A stretch of 23,861 bases of DNA from Planctomycetota bacterium (GTDB lineage Bacteria; Planctomycetota; Phycisphaerae; WQYP01), in contig JAJZGH010000036.1 in the NCBI GenBank assembly GCA_021798635.1, forward strand, positions 1 to 23,861, written 5' to 3'. The position numbers and the translations under genes are program-made. Each line of letters starts with the position of its first letter. Positions within the stretch are counted from its first letter, which is position 1. Positions 8,459-15,577 of the stretch are shown in pieces. Below the pieces are notes generated by a model. It made no database searches. It was given only the letters and a program-made list of their open reading frames with translations, and was not told where the DNA came from.

Positions 8459-8528
8459 GAGCACCGGATGATCAATCCGGTGGTTGACCCCGTGCCGCCA
8501 ACCAACCACCGGGTTATCACCACGTTGC
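8459..8528 (+). repeat. REP-like palindromic repeat, copy 1 (upstream of the sugar-transporter operon)
   Basis: This 70-bp element begins GAGCACCGGATGAT and ends GGGTTATCACCACG plus four bases. It is an imperfect palindrome whose two arms each carry a CCGGTGGTTG-type core. The reverse complement of 12044-12114 matches it over its whole length with about eight differences. Weaker similarity continues about 15 bp past the end (TATGACGCGA against CATGGCGCGA). It sits about 135 bp before the binding-protein start. Confidence 0.8.
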
Positions 8529-8662
8529 GATATGACGCGACGTCCCCCAAGAGGCAAAAAATCAGGCCGTCGCAACCCGGCCATTGCCCGGACGGAGCAC
8601 CAGTGGCGAAAAAGGAATTTTGCCCATACTATAAAAGCTGCAAAGTTTTGTTGAGGTTGCAC

Positions 8663-10090
8663 ATGAAGCGAATGCTGAAAAATATCGGCTTCGTGATATT
8701 GCTGATTCCCGCGCTTGCCATCTTATTTTTTGGTCCCCGGCAACAAGCCGGAGTTCCCAAGGGCCGCGTCGTTGTCACGTATTGGGAAAAATGGACCGGC
8801 CCCGAAGAACAGCAGATGAAGATCATCGTCGATGACTTCAATGCGACGGTGGGCCTCAAAAAGCATATTTTTGTGCAATTTGTTTCCATGGCGGATATCG
8901 ACAAAAAAACACTCATCGCCACTGCCGCCGGCGTTCCTCCCGATATCGCGGGCCTGTGGGATAACGATATTGCACAGTTCGCCTCGCTGGGTGCCCTGAC
9001 GCCTCTGGGACAACTTGCCAGAGAGCATGGGATCACTCGCAAAACGTATAAAAAGGTTTATTGGAAGGCGTGCCACTATCACGGGCGGTTGTACGCACTG
9101 GTAAGTACGCCCGCGGATATCGCGTTGTTATACAACAAGCTGGTCTTCAAAAGTGACGCCCGAAAATTAAGAGCTGCCGGGTTAAATCCCAACCAGGCAC
9201 CGCAAACCATAAAGCAGCTTGACGCGTATGCCCGCGTGCTGACTAAATTCGGCCCGCGGGGGCAATTGCTGCGCGCCGGCTTTTTGCCCACTGAGCCGGG
9301 CTGGTACTACCCTGAAGTATTTTTCTGGTTTGGCGGTCATATCTGGAATGCCAAGACCCATCAATTCACCCTCACCACCCCGCAGGACGTCGCTGCGTAT
9401 CGCTGGATCGCCGCTTATTCCAAGTGGCTGGGGCCTGAGGCCATCAATTCTTTCACCTCCGCCCAGGGCAATTTTGAATCGGCGCAGAATCCGTTCATGC
9501 TCGGAACGCTGGCCATGGAACAGCAGGGGCCATGGATGGCTAATTACATCTATAGTTACGATCGGCCCTTCTCCACCCTGCACTGGTCCTACGCCAAGGC
9601 TTTAACCATGCCGCTGGCACAGAGACGGAAAAATTATGGTTGGGCCGTTGCTCCTTTTCCATCGGCGGTACCGGGGATGAAAGATGTTTCCTACTGCGGC
9701 TTTGACGCGTTTGTTATTCCGCGCGGAGCCACACATATCAAGCAGGCGTTTACCTTTATTGCCTATGTTGAAAGCCAACCGGTCATGGAGCGGCTCTGCA
9801 GCATGATGAGCAAGAATTCTCCGCTAAGAAAAGTCAGCAGGGACTTTATCGAACATAATCCCAATCCCTACATTGACGTTTTTGAAAAACTGGCCAATAG
9901 CCCCAACGCCCGTGGACTGCCGAAAATTCCGATCATGCCTCAAGTGGTTGATGAACTCAATACGGAGGCCCAGGCGGTGGCCTTGCTTGAACGAACGCCC
10001 ACCCGCGCCTTGGAAAAAGCACAACACCGCCTGCAACGGGAATATGACAGTTATGAACGTGTGCAGCGCTTGCGACGGGCCGAAAAATGA
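8663..10090 (+). CDS. Sugar ABC transporter substrate-binding protein (CUT1 type, SBP family 1)
   Basis: The 475-residue extracytoplasmic protein should bind a sugar or oligosaccharide and deliver it to the two permeases encoded next. The N-terminus MKRMLKNIGFVILLIPALAILFF is a signal peptide or membrane anchor, with no lipobox Cys. The mature part starts with the family's opening strand VVVTYWEKWTGPE (about 36-48), followed by GVPPDIAGLWDNDIAQFASLG, which is typical of the SBP_bac_1 lobe; the hinge region and a C-terminal PIMPQVVDELNTEAQAVA helix are also typical. The frame is open back to 8468, but that extension crosses the palindromic repeat. The ATG at 8663 has GAGG six bases upstream and begins a proper signal sequence. 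The permease gene follows after 45 nt. The sugar is unknown; the nearby GH3 enzyme suggests a plant-derived oligosaccharide. Confidence 0.92.
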   Translation: MKRMLKNIGFVILLIPALAILFFGPRQQAGVPKGRVVVTYWEKWTGPEEQQMKIIVDDFNATVGLKKHIFVQFVSMADIDKKTLIATAAGVPPDIAGLWDNDIAQFASLGALTPLGQLAREHGITRKTYKKVYWKACHYHGRLYALVSTPADIALLYNKLVFKSDARKLRAAGLNPNQAPQTIKQLDAYARVLTKFGPRGQLLRAGFLPTEPGWYYPEVFFWFGGHIWNAKTHQFTLTTPQDVAAYRWIAAYSKWLGPEAINSFTSAQGNFESAQNPFMLGTLAMEQQGPWMANYIYSYDRPFSTLHWSYAKALTMPLAQRRKNYGWAVAPFPSAVPGMKDVSYCGFDAFVIPRGATHIKQAFTFIAYVESQPVMERLCSMMSKNSPLRKVSRDFIEHNPNPYIDVFEKLANSPNARGLPKIPIMPQVVDELNTEAQAVALLERTPTRALEKAQHRLQREYDSYERVQRLRRAEK

Positions 10091-10135
10091 TGCGAGATCT
10101 TGCGGCAATAACAGAGCACGAGAGGAAACGCTTTG

Positions 10136-11026
10136 ATGATTCAGTGGAGAAATGAGATTAGGCAGACGGCTAAGGGCCTGGCATTTCTTTCGCCTTGGCT
10201 GATCGGCTTTGCCGTATTTATGGCGCTGCCTATCGGTCTGTCACTTTATTTAAGTTTCTGCGATTATCCGCTGTTGCAACCGCCGGTCTTTGTGGGCCTC
10301 CGGAATTATCACGCCATGCTGCATGATTCGGTATTTTGGGAATCGTTGCGAAACACCGGTTATTACGCGCTGTTAACGCTGCCTGCGGGAATGATCATTG
10401 CCATCGGGGCGGCGTTATTGCTTAATAGCCGGGTACGGGGGATTGCCATTTACCGCGCTATTATTTTTTTGCCGTCGCTGGTGCCTCTGGTGGCGTCATC
10501 CATGGTGTGGCTGTGGCTGTTTAATTCCCGGTTGGGGTTAATTAACACCATTTTAAGGTATCTGGGTTTTGCCCATCCGCCGGGCTGGCTTACCACCACG
10601 CAGTGGGCCATGCCATCATTGGCGATCATGAGCTTTTGGGGTTTGGGTAACACCATTGTCATTTACCTTGCGGGTTTGCAGGATGTTCCACGGGAACTGT
10701 ATGAAGCTGCGGAAATTGATGGAGCCAGCCCGTCCCGTCAGTTGTGGCATGTGACGCTTCCGGGTATTTCACCGGTTATATTTTTTAATCTGATCATGGC
10801 TATTATCGGTGTTGTTCAGAACTTTACTGTGCCTTATGTCATGACGCAGGGCGGCCCGGACCGGGTCACCTATTTATTTACCATGTACCTATACGACAAC
10901 GCCTTCAGCTTTTTGCACATGGGCTACGCCAGCGCCATGGCCTGGGTTGAATTATTGATTGTACTGCTTCTTACGGGAATCGCATTCTGGAGCAGTCGGC
11001 ACTGGGTTCATTATCAGGGAAAATGA
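10136..11026 (+). CDS. Sugar ABC transporter permease, MalF/UgpA-like
   Basis: The 296-residue inner-membrane protein has about six transmembrane segments: about 15-35, then 78-100, 108-130, a segment around 160-185, one around 210-235 and one near 265-288. It carries the cytoplasmic EAA loop YEAAEIDGASPSRQLWHVTLPG that contacts the ATPase. It forms the channel together with the next gene's product. An in-frame TTG lies one codon earlier (10133); ATG at 10136 was chosen because AGAGGA (10121-10126) stands nine bases before it. It is the middle gene of a three-gene operon, with only 3 nt to the next start. Confidence 0.93.
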   Translation: MIQWRNEIRQTAKGLAFLSPWLIGFAVFMALPIGLSLYLSFCDYPLLQPPVFVGLRNYHAMLHDSVFWESLRNTGYYALLTLPAGMIIAIGAALLLNSRVRGIAIYRAIIFLPSLVPLVASSMVWLWLFNSRLGLINTILRYLGFAHPPGWLTTTQWAMPSLAIMSFWGLGNTIVIYLAGLQDVPRELYEAAEIDGASPSRQLWHVTLPGISPVIFFNLIMAIIGVVQNFTVPYVMTQGGPDRVTYLFTMYLYDNAFSFLHMGYASAMAWVELLIVLLLTGIAFWSSRHWVHYQGK

Positions 11027-11029
11027 TAT

Positions 11030-11989
11030 ATGCCTGAAAAAAAACTTCCTGTCATCATCGCCCCCCAGGAGTTGCTAAGCGGAAATCCTTCCGCCGGACC
11101 CGCGCAAGATCCCGCCACGGATTCCCCCATCCCGCTCCCGCGTAATACCAGCCGGCGCGTTTTAACTCACGCGTTGCTGCTTATCGCATCCCTTCTTGCC
11201 CTGGTGCCCTTTCTCTGGCTTTTGGATACGAGTTTCAAAACGGAATCCAGCGCCACGCAATATCCGCCCAGCCTGATTCCCTCGCCTTTCCGCTGGCAGA
11301 ATTATGTCAACCTGTTTTCCGAACGGCAGTACCACATGTTGCTTTGGGCCCGCAACAGCCTGACCATCGCCGTGCTGGTGGTGCTGGGTACCACAATTTC
11401 CAGCGCCTTTGTGGCATACGGTTTTGCCAAAATTCGATTCCGCGGTCGAGGCCTGTTATTTGCTTTGATGCTCTCCACCATGATGATTCCGTTCCCCGTC
11501 ACCATGGTGTCGATGTTTATTATCTTCAAATGGCTGGGTGATTATACCGGCATGGCCTGGCTGGGAACGTTCCGCCCGCTCTGGGTCCCTTACTGGTTTG
11601 GTTCCGCGTTCAGCATTTTTCTGCTGCGGCAATTTTTCATCACCATTCCGGACGAACTTTCTGAAGCGGCGCGCATTGACGGCTGCTCTGAACTGGGAAT
11701 ATTTTTCCGCATTATTCTGCCTCTGGCCCGTCCGGCATTAAGCGTGGTAGCGCTGTTCGCTTTTCTTGGCGTATGGAATGATTTCCTTGGCCCCTTGGTC
11801 TACCTGCAACACTCCCATCAGTTCACGCTGGCATTAGGTCTGGAAGCTTTTCAATCCCAATTGGGCGGCAGCCAATGGAACCTGCTGATGGCCGCCAGCG
11901 TTCTGGTCATTCTCCCCGTAGTAATCCTCTTTTTTATCGCCCAACGCACCTTCATTGAAGGCATCGCCACGACTGGAATAAAAGGATAA
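11030..11989 (+). CDS. Sugar ABC transporter permease, MalG/UgpE-like
   Basis: The 319-residue protein is the second channel subunit. A Pro-rich cytoplasmic tail of about 45 residues (longer than usual for MalG-like proteins) precedes six membrane segments, the first being LLLIASLLALVPFLWLL. The EAA loop reads SEAARIDGCSELGIFFRIILPLARP. The C-terminus ends in FIEGIATTGIKG, a tail typical of MalG-type permeases. AGGGA precedes the ATG at suitable spacing. No ATP-binding subunit gene follows: the operon ends here and the next gene is uvrC on the other strand. The ATPase is presumably a shared MsmX/UgpC-type protein encoded elsewhere, as is common for CUT1 importers. Confidence 0.94.
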   Translation: MPEKKLPVIIAPQELLSGNPSAGPAQDPATDSPIPLPRNTSRRVLTHALLLIASLLALVPFLWLLDTSFKTESSATQYPPSLIPSPFRWQNYVNLFSERQYHMLLWARNSLTIAVLVVLGTTISSAFVAYGFAKIRFRGRGLLFALMLSTMMIPFPVTMVSMFIIFKWLGDYTGMAWLGTFRPLWVPYWFGSAFSIFLLRQFFITIPDELSEAARIDGCSELGIFFRIILPLARPALSVVALFAFLGVWNDFLGPLVYLQHSHQFTLALGLEAFQSQLGGSQWNLLMAASVLVILPVVILFFIAQRTFIEGIATTGIKG

Positions 11990-12043
11990 GCGACAGGATT
12001 CTCGCCGCGGGCTTAGGTGATGATCTGATAGCATCGCGCCATG

Positions 12044-12114
12044 GAGCACCGTGGTGATAACCCGGTGGTCGGTTCGCGGCACTGGACCAACCACCGGATT
12101 ATCATCCGGTGCTC
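12044..12114 (-). repeat. REP-like palindromic repeat, copy 2 (between the convergent ends of the transporter operon and uvrC)
   Basis: This 71-bp near-palindrome starts GAGCACCGTGGTGATAA and ends with the complementary ATCATCCGGTGCTC, so each arm of about 30 bp can fold on the other around a loop of about 13 nt. Its reverse complement matches copy 1 at 8459-8528. It lies 55 bp after the permease stop and 70 bp beyond the uvrC stop, a typical place for REP/BIME-like elements, where the hairpin could also end or protect both transcripts. Confidence 0.82.
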
Positions 12115-12183
12115 ACGATTTCAGCGATGCCCGGAAAAATTGCCGCTTCCCTGGCCTCTGGTGCTCCGGAGCGCTGCATTGAA

Positions 12184-13773
12184 TCAAGGCGGTTTGGCTG
12201 TCAGATCACGAATTTCCTGTTCGGATAGCACTTTGAATTCATCGGTTGCGGGGGCTGCACTATCTTTGGAAGCCTCGGTGCCAGGCCCATTGGATCGGGC
12301 TTTGCGTTTGGCCTTTACCTTTCCGGTGCTGCCGCGTAACGTGTCCTGAAATTGTCGGCGGGCAATTAACAGGTGATGATAACTTTGGGCGAATCGGTGG
12401 GCTTCATCACGCGCAAATTGCAGGAGTTTCAGCGCCGCACTGGTGCGGGCAAGCTTGAACGGCATGGGGCGGCCCTGCATATAAATTTCTTCCTCGCGCT
12501 TGGCCAGGCTGATGACCATCGGCGGTTTGACATCCATCTGGGCAAAAGACCCCTGCGCGGCGTGAAGCTGCCCCAGACCGCCGTCGATGAGTATGACATC
12601 CGGATACAATTCATTGCCATGCCCCGCTTCCCGGTATCGCCGGGACACCACTTCGGCGATGCACCGAAAATCATCAATGCCTGTCACTGTTTTTATGCGG
12701 AAGCGCTTGTAGCCATTCTTAAAGGGGCGGCCATCCATGAAGCTCACCAGTGAACCAACGGTCGCTTCACCCTGAAAGTGGGCGATGTCAATGGCTTCAA
12801 TGGATCGCACCGGTTCTTCCAGTTCCAGCACATCCTGCAATTGCCGAACGCCGGCCTGATGATCCTGAAAGAATAATTCCGGCTGCATGACTTTAGCACC
12901 CTTGCCGCGATGTGCCAGAGATCTTAACGCTTTAATCTGATCCCGTAATTGCGCCGCTTTCTCAAAATCCAGCACAGCGGACGCTGCCTCCATGTCCGCG
13001 GTCATCTGCTTTAACGCATCGCCCCGGCTGGAGTCCAGAAATTTCTTAAACCGTTCAATATCCTCAAGATATTCCTGTCGGCTGATTCTATCGGCGCAGG
13101 GGGCGGTGCATTGTTTAATGGCATAGAGCATGCACGGGCGAAAATGGCGGCGTTTGTTATCCTCCGCGTAAATTTCCAGATGACACGTGCGGAACTTAAA
13201 GGCCCGCTGCATGTAAATGACCGCCTGCTTGAGCGCATAGCTGCTGATAAAAGGGCCGTACAGTTTCGTGCCGCTGGCCTGCGGCTGACGTGTGACATAG
13301 ACCCCGGGGAAATCCTCGCGCGTGGTAATTTCCAGATACGGATAGCTTTTGCCATCAGAGAGCCGGGCGTTAAATCGCGGATGCAGGTCTTTAATGAGCC
13401 GACTCTCAATGAGCAGGGCTTCCACTTCTGAATCACACGTCAGGATGTCAAAATCCACGACATAATCCAGCAGGCGCTGTTTGACGGGGCCTAAATCTGT
13501 TGAGGCTATAAAATAGCTGCTGACGCGGTCGCGCAGGGATCGGGATTTACCAACATAAATCACAACGTCCCGCGTATCTTTAAGCAGATACACGCCGGGA
13601 ATCTGCTCCAGGCTCCGGGCTTTGGTGTGCAAGCGGATCAAACGCGAGTCCGTTGGCTCCGTGGGCAATAGAAGCGTTACTTCGCCCACCGGCACTTCTT
13701 CGACAATCTGTTCTTCAAAATCTCCATCCGGTGGTGGTAATTCCGGCTCATTTGTTTCGGAAACTGGTAACAT
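12184..13773 (-). CDS. uvrC: UvrC-type excinuclease ABC subunit C lacking the C-terminal HhH region
   Basis: UvrC cuts on both sides of DNA lesions in UvrABC nucleotide excision repair. This protein has 529 residues, shorter than the usual 600 or so. After an acidic, Pro-rich extension (1-45) comes the GIY-YIG nuclease domain (about 55-135; GVY at 60-62, YVG at 73-75). Next are four cysteines, Cys197, Cys214, Cys222 and Cys226, with the spacing reported for the UvrC iron-sulfur cluster. A UVR motif (about 260-285; DFEKAAQLRDQI) for UvrB contact follows. The RNase-H-like 5' nuclease domain has Asp329 (DIAHFQG), Asp397 (LIDGG) and His459 (DEAHRF). The paired helix-hairpin-helix motifs that normally follow are absent: the protein ends in a Lys/Ala/Pro-rich tail. 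No Shine-Dalgarno is visible before the ATG, and TATAAT lies only nine bases upstream. Confidence 0.9.
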   Translation of the reverse strand: MLPVSETNEPELPPPDGDFEEQIVEEVPVGEVTLLLPTEPTDSRLIRLHTKARSLEQIPGVYLLKDTRDVVIYVGKSRSLRDRVSSYFIASTDLGPVKQRLLDYVVDFDILTCDSEVEALLIESRLIKDLHPRFNARLSDGKSYPYLEITTREDFPGVYVTRQPQASGTKLYGPFISSYALKQAVIYMQRAFKFRTCHLEIYAEDNKRRHFRPCMLYAIKQCTAPCADRISRQEYLEDIERFKKFLDSSRGDALKQMTADMEAASAVLDFEKAAQLRDQIKALRSLAHRGKGAKVMQPELFFQDHQAGVRQLQDVLELEEPVRSIEAIDIAHFQGEATVGSLVSFMDGRPFKNGYKRFRIKTVTGIDDFRCIAEVVSRRYREAGHGNELYPDVILIDGGLGQLHAAQGSFAQMDVKPPMVISLAKREEEIYMQGRPMPFKLARTSAALKLLQFARDEAHRFAQSYHHLLIARRQFQDTLRGSTGKVKAKRKARSNGPGTEASKDSAAPATDEFKVLSEQEIRDLTAKPP

Positions 13774-13781
13774 ACATTGCT

Positions 13782-13811
13782 ATTATAGGAGACCTTAAGT
13801 CGAAGTGTTAT
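13782..13811 (-). promoter_or_regulatory. Candidate uvrC promoter giving a leaderless transcript
   Basis: Reading the minus strand, a perfect TATAAT (13787-13782) lies eight bases before the uvrC ATG. ATAACA (13811-13806; four of six to TTGACA) stands 18 nt further upstream. Transcription would begin at or within about two bases of the start codon, in line with the missing ribosome binding site. The -35-like box overlaps the possible -10 (TATAAA, 13809-13814) of the divergent NUDIX gene. Confidence 0.45.
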
Positions 13812-13838
13812 AAAATGGATCGCGAAAGGATCAAGCGC

Positions 13839-14384
13839 ATGAGTTCAAAGCCGTCGATGGGATTTGAGGACCAGATTGTCTTTAAGGGCACACGTGTGGA
13901 TATGGCCCTGCGCACGGTGACTTCAAGTTCCGGCAAACGCCTGGTGCGCGAAGTGGTCCTGCATCCTGGAGCTGTGATTATTCTGCCCGTGCTGCAGGAC
14001 GGCAGTATTGTTATGATCCGCAATCTCCGGCATACCGTCGGCCAATGGCTCTGGGAATTAGCCGCCGGGACGCTGGAACCACCCGAACCGCCGGAGCTTT
14101 GTGCCGGCCGAGAACTTATTGAAGAGACGGGGTATCAGGCCGCTGATATTAAACCGTTTGGCTGGTTTTACACCTCGCCGGGGATTCTCACTGAGAAAAT
14201 GTACGCCTTTATTGCCACGGATTTAACCCCCGGCCCGCAGGCTCTCGAAGAAAATGAAACCATCACGGTTCAGGCCCTGGCGCCGGAGAAAATTCTCGGG
14301 ATGATTGCCTCCAATGAGATCGTGGACGGAAAAACCATCGCCGTTCTGTTAAAATACCTGATAAGGAATCGTGCCGGGGTATGA
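13839..14384 (+). CDS. NUDIX hydrolase, ADP-ribose pyrophosphatase-like
   Basis: The 181-residue enzyme has an exact Nudix box, G-x5-E-x7-RE-L-x-EE-x-G-Y, at residues 77-99 (GTLEPPE...RELIEETGY). Nudix enzymes hydrolyse nucleoside diphosphates linked to another group. The lead-in strand GAVIILPVLQDGSIVMIRN and the QWLWELAAG segment before the box match the ADP-ribose pyrophosphatase (NudF-like) branch, so ADP-ribose or a similar nucleotide sugar is the best guess. An in-frame ATG at 13815 lies next to a possible -10 box; the ATG at 13839 was chosen because AAGGA (13826-13830) stands eight bases before it. Its stop codon overlaps the next start (ATGA), so the two genes are probably translationally coupled. 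Confidence 0.9.
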   Translation: MSSKPSMGFEDQIVFKGTRVDMALRTVTSSSGKRLVREVVLHPGAVIILPVLQDGSIVMIRNLRHTVGQWLWELAAGTLEPPEPPELCAGRELIEETGYQAADIKPFGWFYTSPGILTEKMYAFIATDLTPGPQALEENETITVQALAPEKILGMIASNEIVDGKTIAVLLKYLIRNRAGV

Positions 14385-15478
14385 AAGCCGGTGCGAATAG
14401 TGCAAATGGAAAGTGTGCCGCAAATATGAGTTGGCGTGACCGGGATTATAATCGTGGATTCGGCGGAGGCTGGGGCGGCGGTGGTGTTTTATCATTGCTC
14501 TCCTGGTCGTTACCGCTGGGAACGTTTTTTGGCATTCGCATGCAGGCAAGCTTCTGGCTGGTATTGCTGGCGGCGTTGGACCTGCTTAACGTGTTGCGAA
14601 CCAAGTCACTGGTGCTGGCGGTGCTGGCCATTACAGGAGTTCTTGCGGCGCTCTTGGTTCATGAATTCGGCCATAGGCTTACGGCACAACTTGTCGGCGG
14701 CCGGCATGATGACTTCCTGATGTGGCCGGCCGGTAACATGCTTCCGCCCACGCACCCGCCCGCAGCGTGGCCGATGTTTGCTGCGCAGGGCGGCGGCATT
14801 CTGGCCAATGCCCTTGTCGCCATGTTTGTCGGTTCCATTCTCACGATCAATTGGCATGTTACACCGGCGGCGCTTCCCGCGATATTCGGGCAACTGCAAC
14901 CTGATCTTACCGCGATGTCTTTAATGCCCAATTTTCTGGTTGCCGCGCTGTATATGTTTTGCATGACCAATATTTTTCTGGTCGCCGTTAATCTGCTGCC
15001 GTTTTACTGGTTTGATGGAGGATATCTGCTGCAGGCGATTCTCTGGCCCATGACCGGGGCGTATAAATCTGTGGATTTCACCTGCATAACGGGCATGGTC
15101 GTCGCCATCCTCTTGTTTATGCTTTCTGCTTACGGCGAGAATTTGATGGGCATGGTGGTCTGCGCTATGCTGTTTTTTGACTCTTTACAGCGGCGTCGCG
15201 CGTTGCAGGTGGATGGCTCGGGCACCATTGACCAGCTTATTTCATCCAGCGCTAATATCAGCGATTTGCCGGCTCCCAAACGCAAACGGCTTCTGCAACG
15301 CTGGCTGCACTGGATTGGCCGGCGTGACCATCGCGCCCGAAAAGAGCAGCAGATGGTGGACACAATTCTCGAAAAAGTCAGCGAGAAGGGAATGCATAGT
15401 TTAACCCGCAGGGAAAAACGCATTCTCCGCCGCGCTACCCAACGCCAGCGCGAGGCCGATCTGATTTCCCAACGGTAG
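14381..15478 (+). CDS. Site-2-type zinc metalloprotease family protein (peptidase M50)
   Basis: The 365-residue integral membrane protein has HEFGH (94-98), the zinc-binding HExxH, inside a membrane segment, and NLLPFYWFDGG (204-214), whose Asp212 supplies the third ligand. These are the two hallmarks of intramembrane site-2 proteases, which cleave membrane-bound regulators. The N-terminal 35 residues are Gly/Trp-rich (GFGGGWGGGG). About six hydrophobic segments follow, and the C-terminus (about 265-365) is a basic cytoplasmic region with many Arg/Lys. There is no PDZ domain. The start overlaps the NUDIX stop by 4 nt; an in-frame ATG at 14426 (MSWRDRD) is an alternative start. The substrate is unknown; no obvious anti-sigma partner is adjacent. 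Confidence 0.88.
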   Translation: MKAGANSANGKCAANMSWRDRDYNRGFGGGWGGGGVLSLLSWSLPLGTFFGIRMQASFWLVLLAALDLLNVLRTKSLVLAVLAITGVLAALLVHEFGHRLTAQLVGGRHDDFLMWPAGNMLPPTHPPAAWPMFAAQGGGILANALVAMFVGSILTINWHVTPAALPAIFGQLQPDLTAMSLMPNFLVAALYMFCMTNIFLVAVNLLPFYWFDGGYLLQAILWPMTGAYKSVDFTCITGMVVAILLFMLSAYGENLMGMVVCAMLFFDSLQRRRALQVDGSGTIDQLISSSANISDLPAPKRKRLLQRWLHWIGRRDHRARKEQQMVDTILEKVSEKGMHSLTRREKRILRRATQRQREADLISQR

Positions 15479-15577
15479 GCTATGCGATGAATCCTGTTTC
15501 AATCTTTCATGCCCTGTAGGCTGAACGTCGAAACTTGGACCTTCGCGCAGATTCAAAGGATGGGTACCTTTTCAGAC

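Larger units (their letters stand above)
7400..8662. other. Gene-free 1.26-kb region rich in repeats and hairpins
   Basis: No convincing coding region was found. The open frames here (for example 7496-7780 +, 7996-8550 -) have no domain-like pattern, and several run across repeat or hairpin DNA. The stretch holds, in order, a 20-bp inverted repeat pair (7615-7776), a low-complexity CTGCGTTCTGCGTCCTGCG run (7795-7813), a weak terminator-like hairpin (7814-7839), a cluster of hairpins ending in a strong intrinsic terminator (8128-8380), and a REP-like palindrome (8459-8528). Each is listed separately. The last part (about 8600-8662) should carry the promoter of the sugar-transporter operon, but I cannot assign -35/-10 boxes with confidence. 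Confidence 0.7.

Noticed and set aside
7996..8550. 184-codon open frame on the minus strand in the gene-free region
   Set aside because: It runs through the hairpin cluster, terminator and palindromic repeat, has no domain-like pattern and no convincing start; the apparent protein is a by-product of GC-rich repeat DNA.
8619..8640. TTGCCC and TATAAA considered as the -35 and -10 of the transporter operon
   Set aside because: They are only about five bases apart, far too close for a promoter; TATAAA alone is not enough to call one.
8468..8662. 65-codon N-terminal extension of the binding-protein gene
   Set aside because: It would encode the palindromic repeat and bury the signal peptide inside the protein; ATG 8663 begins a normal signal sequence with GAGG upstream.
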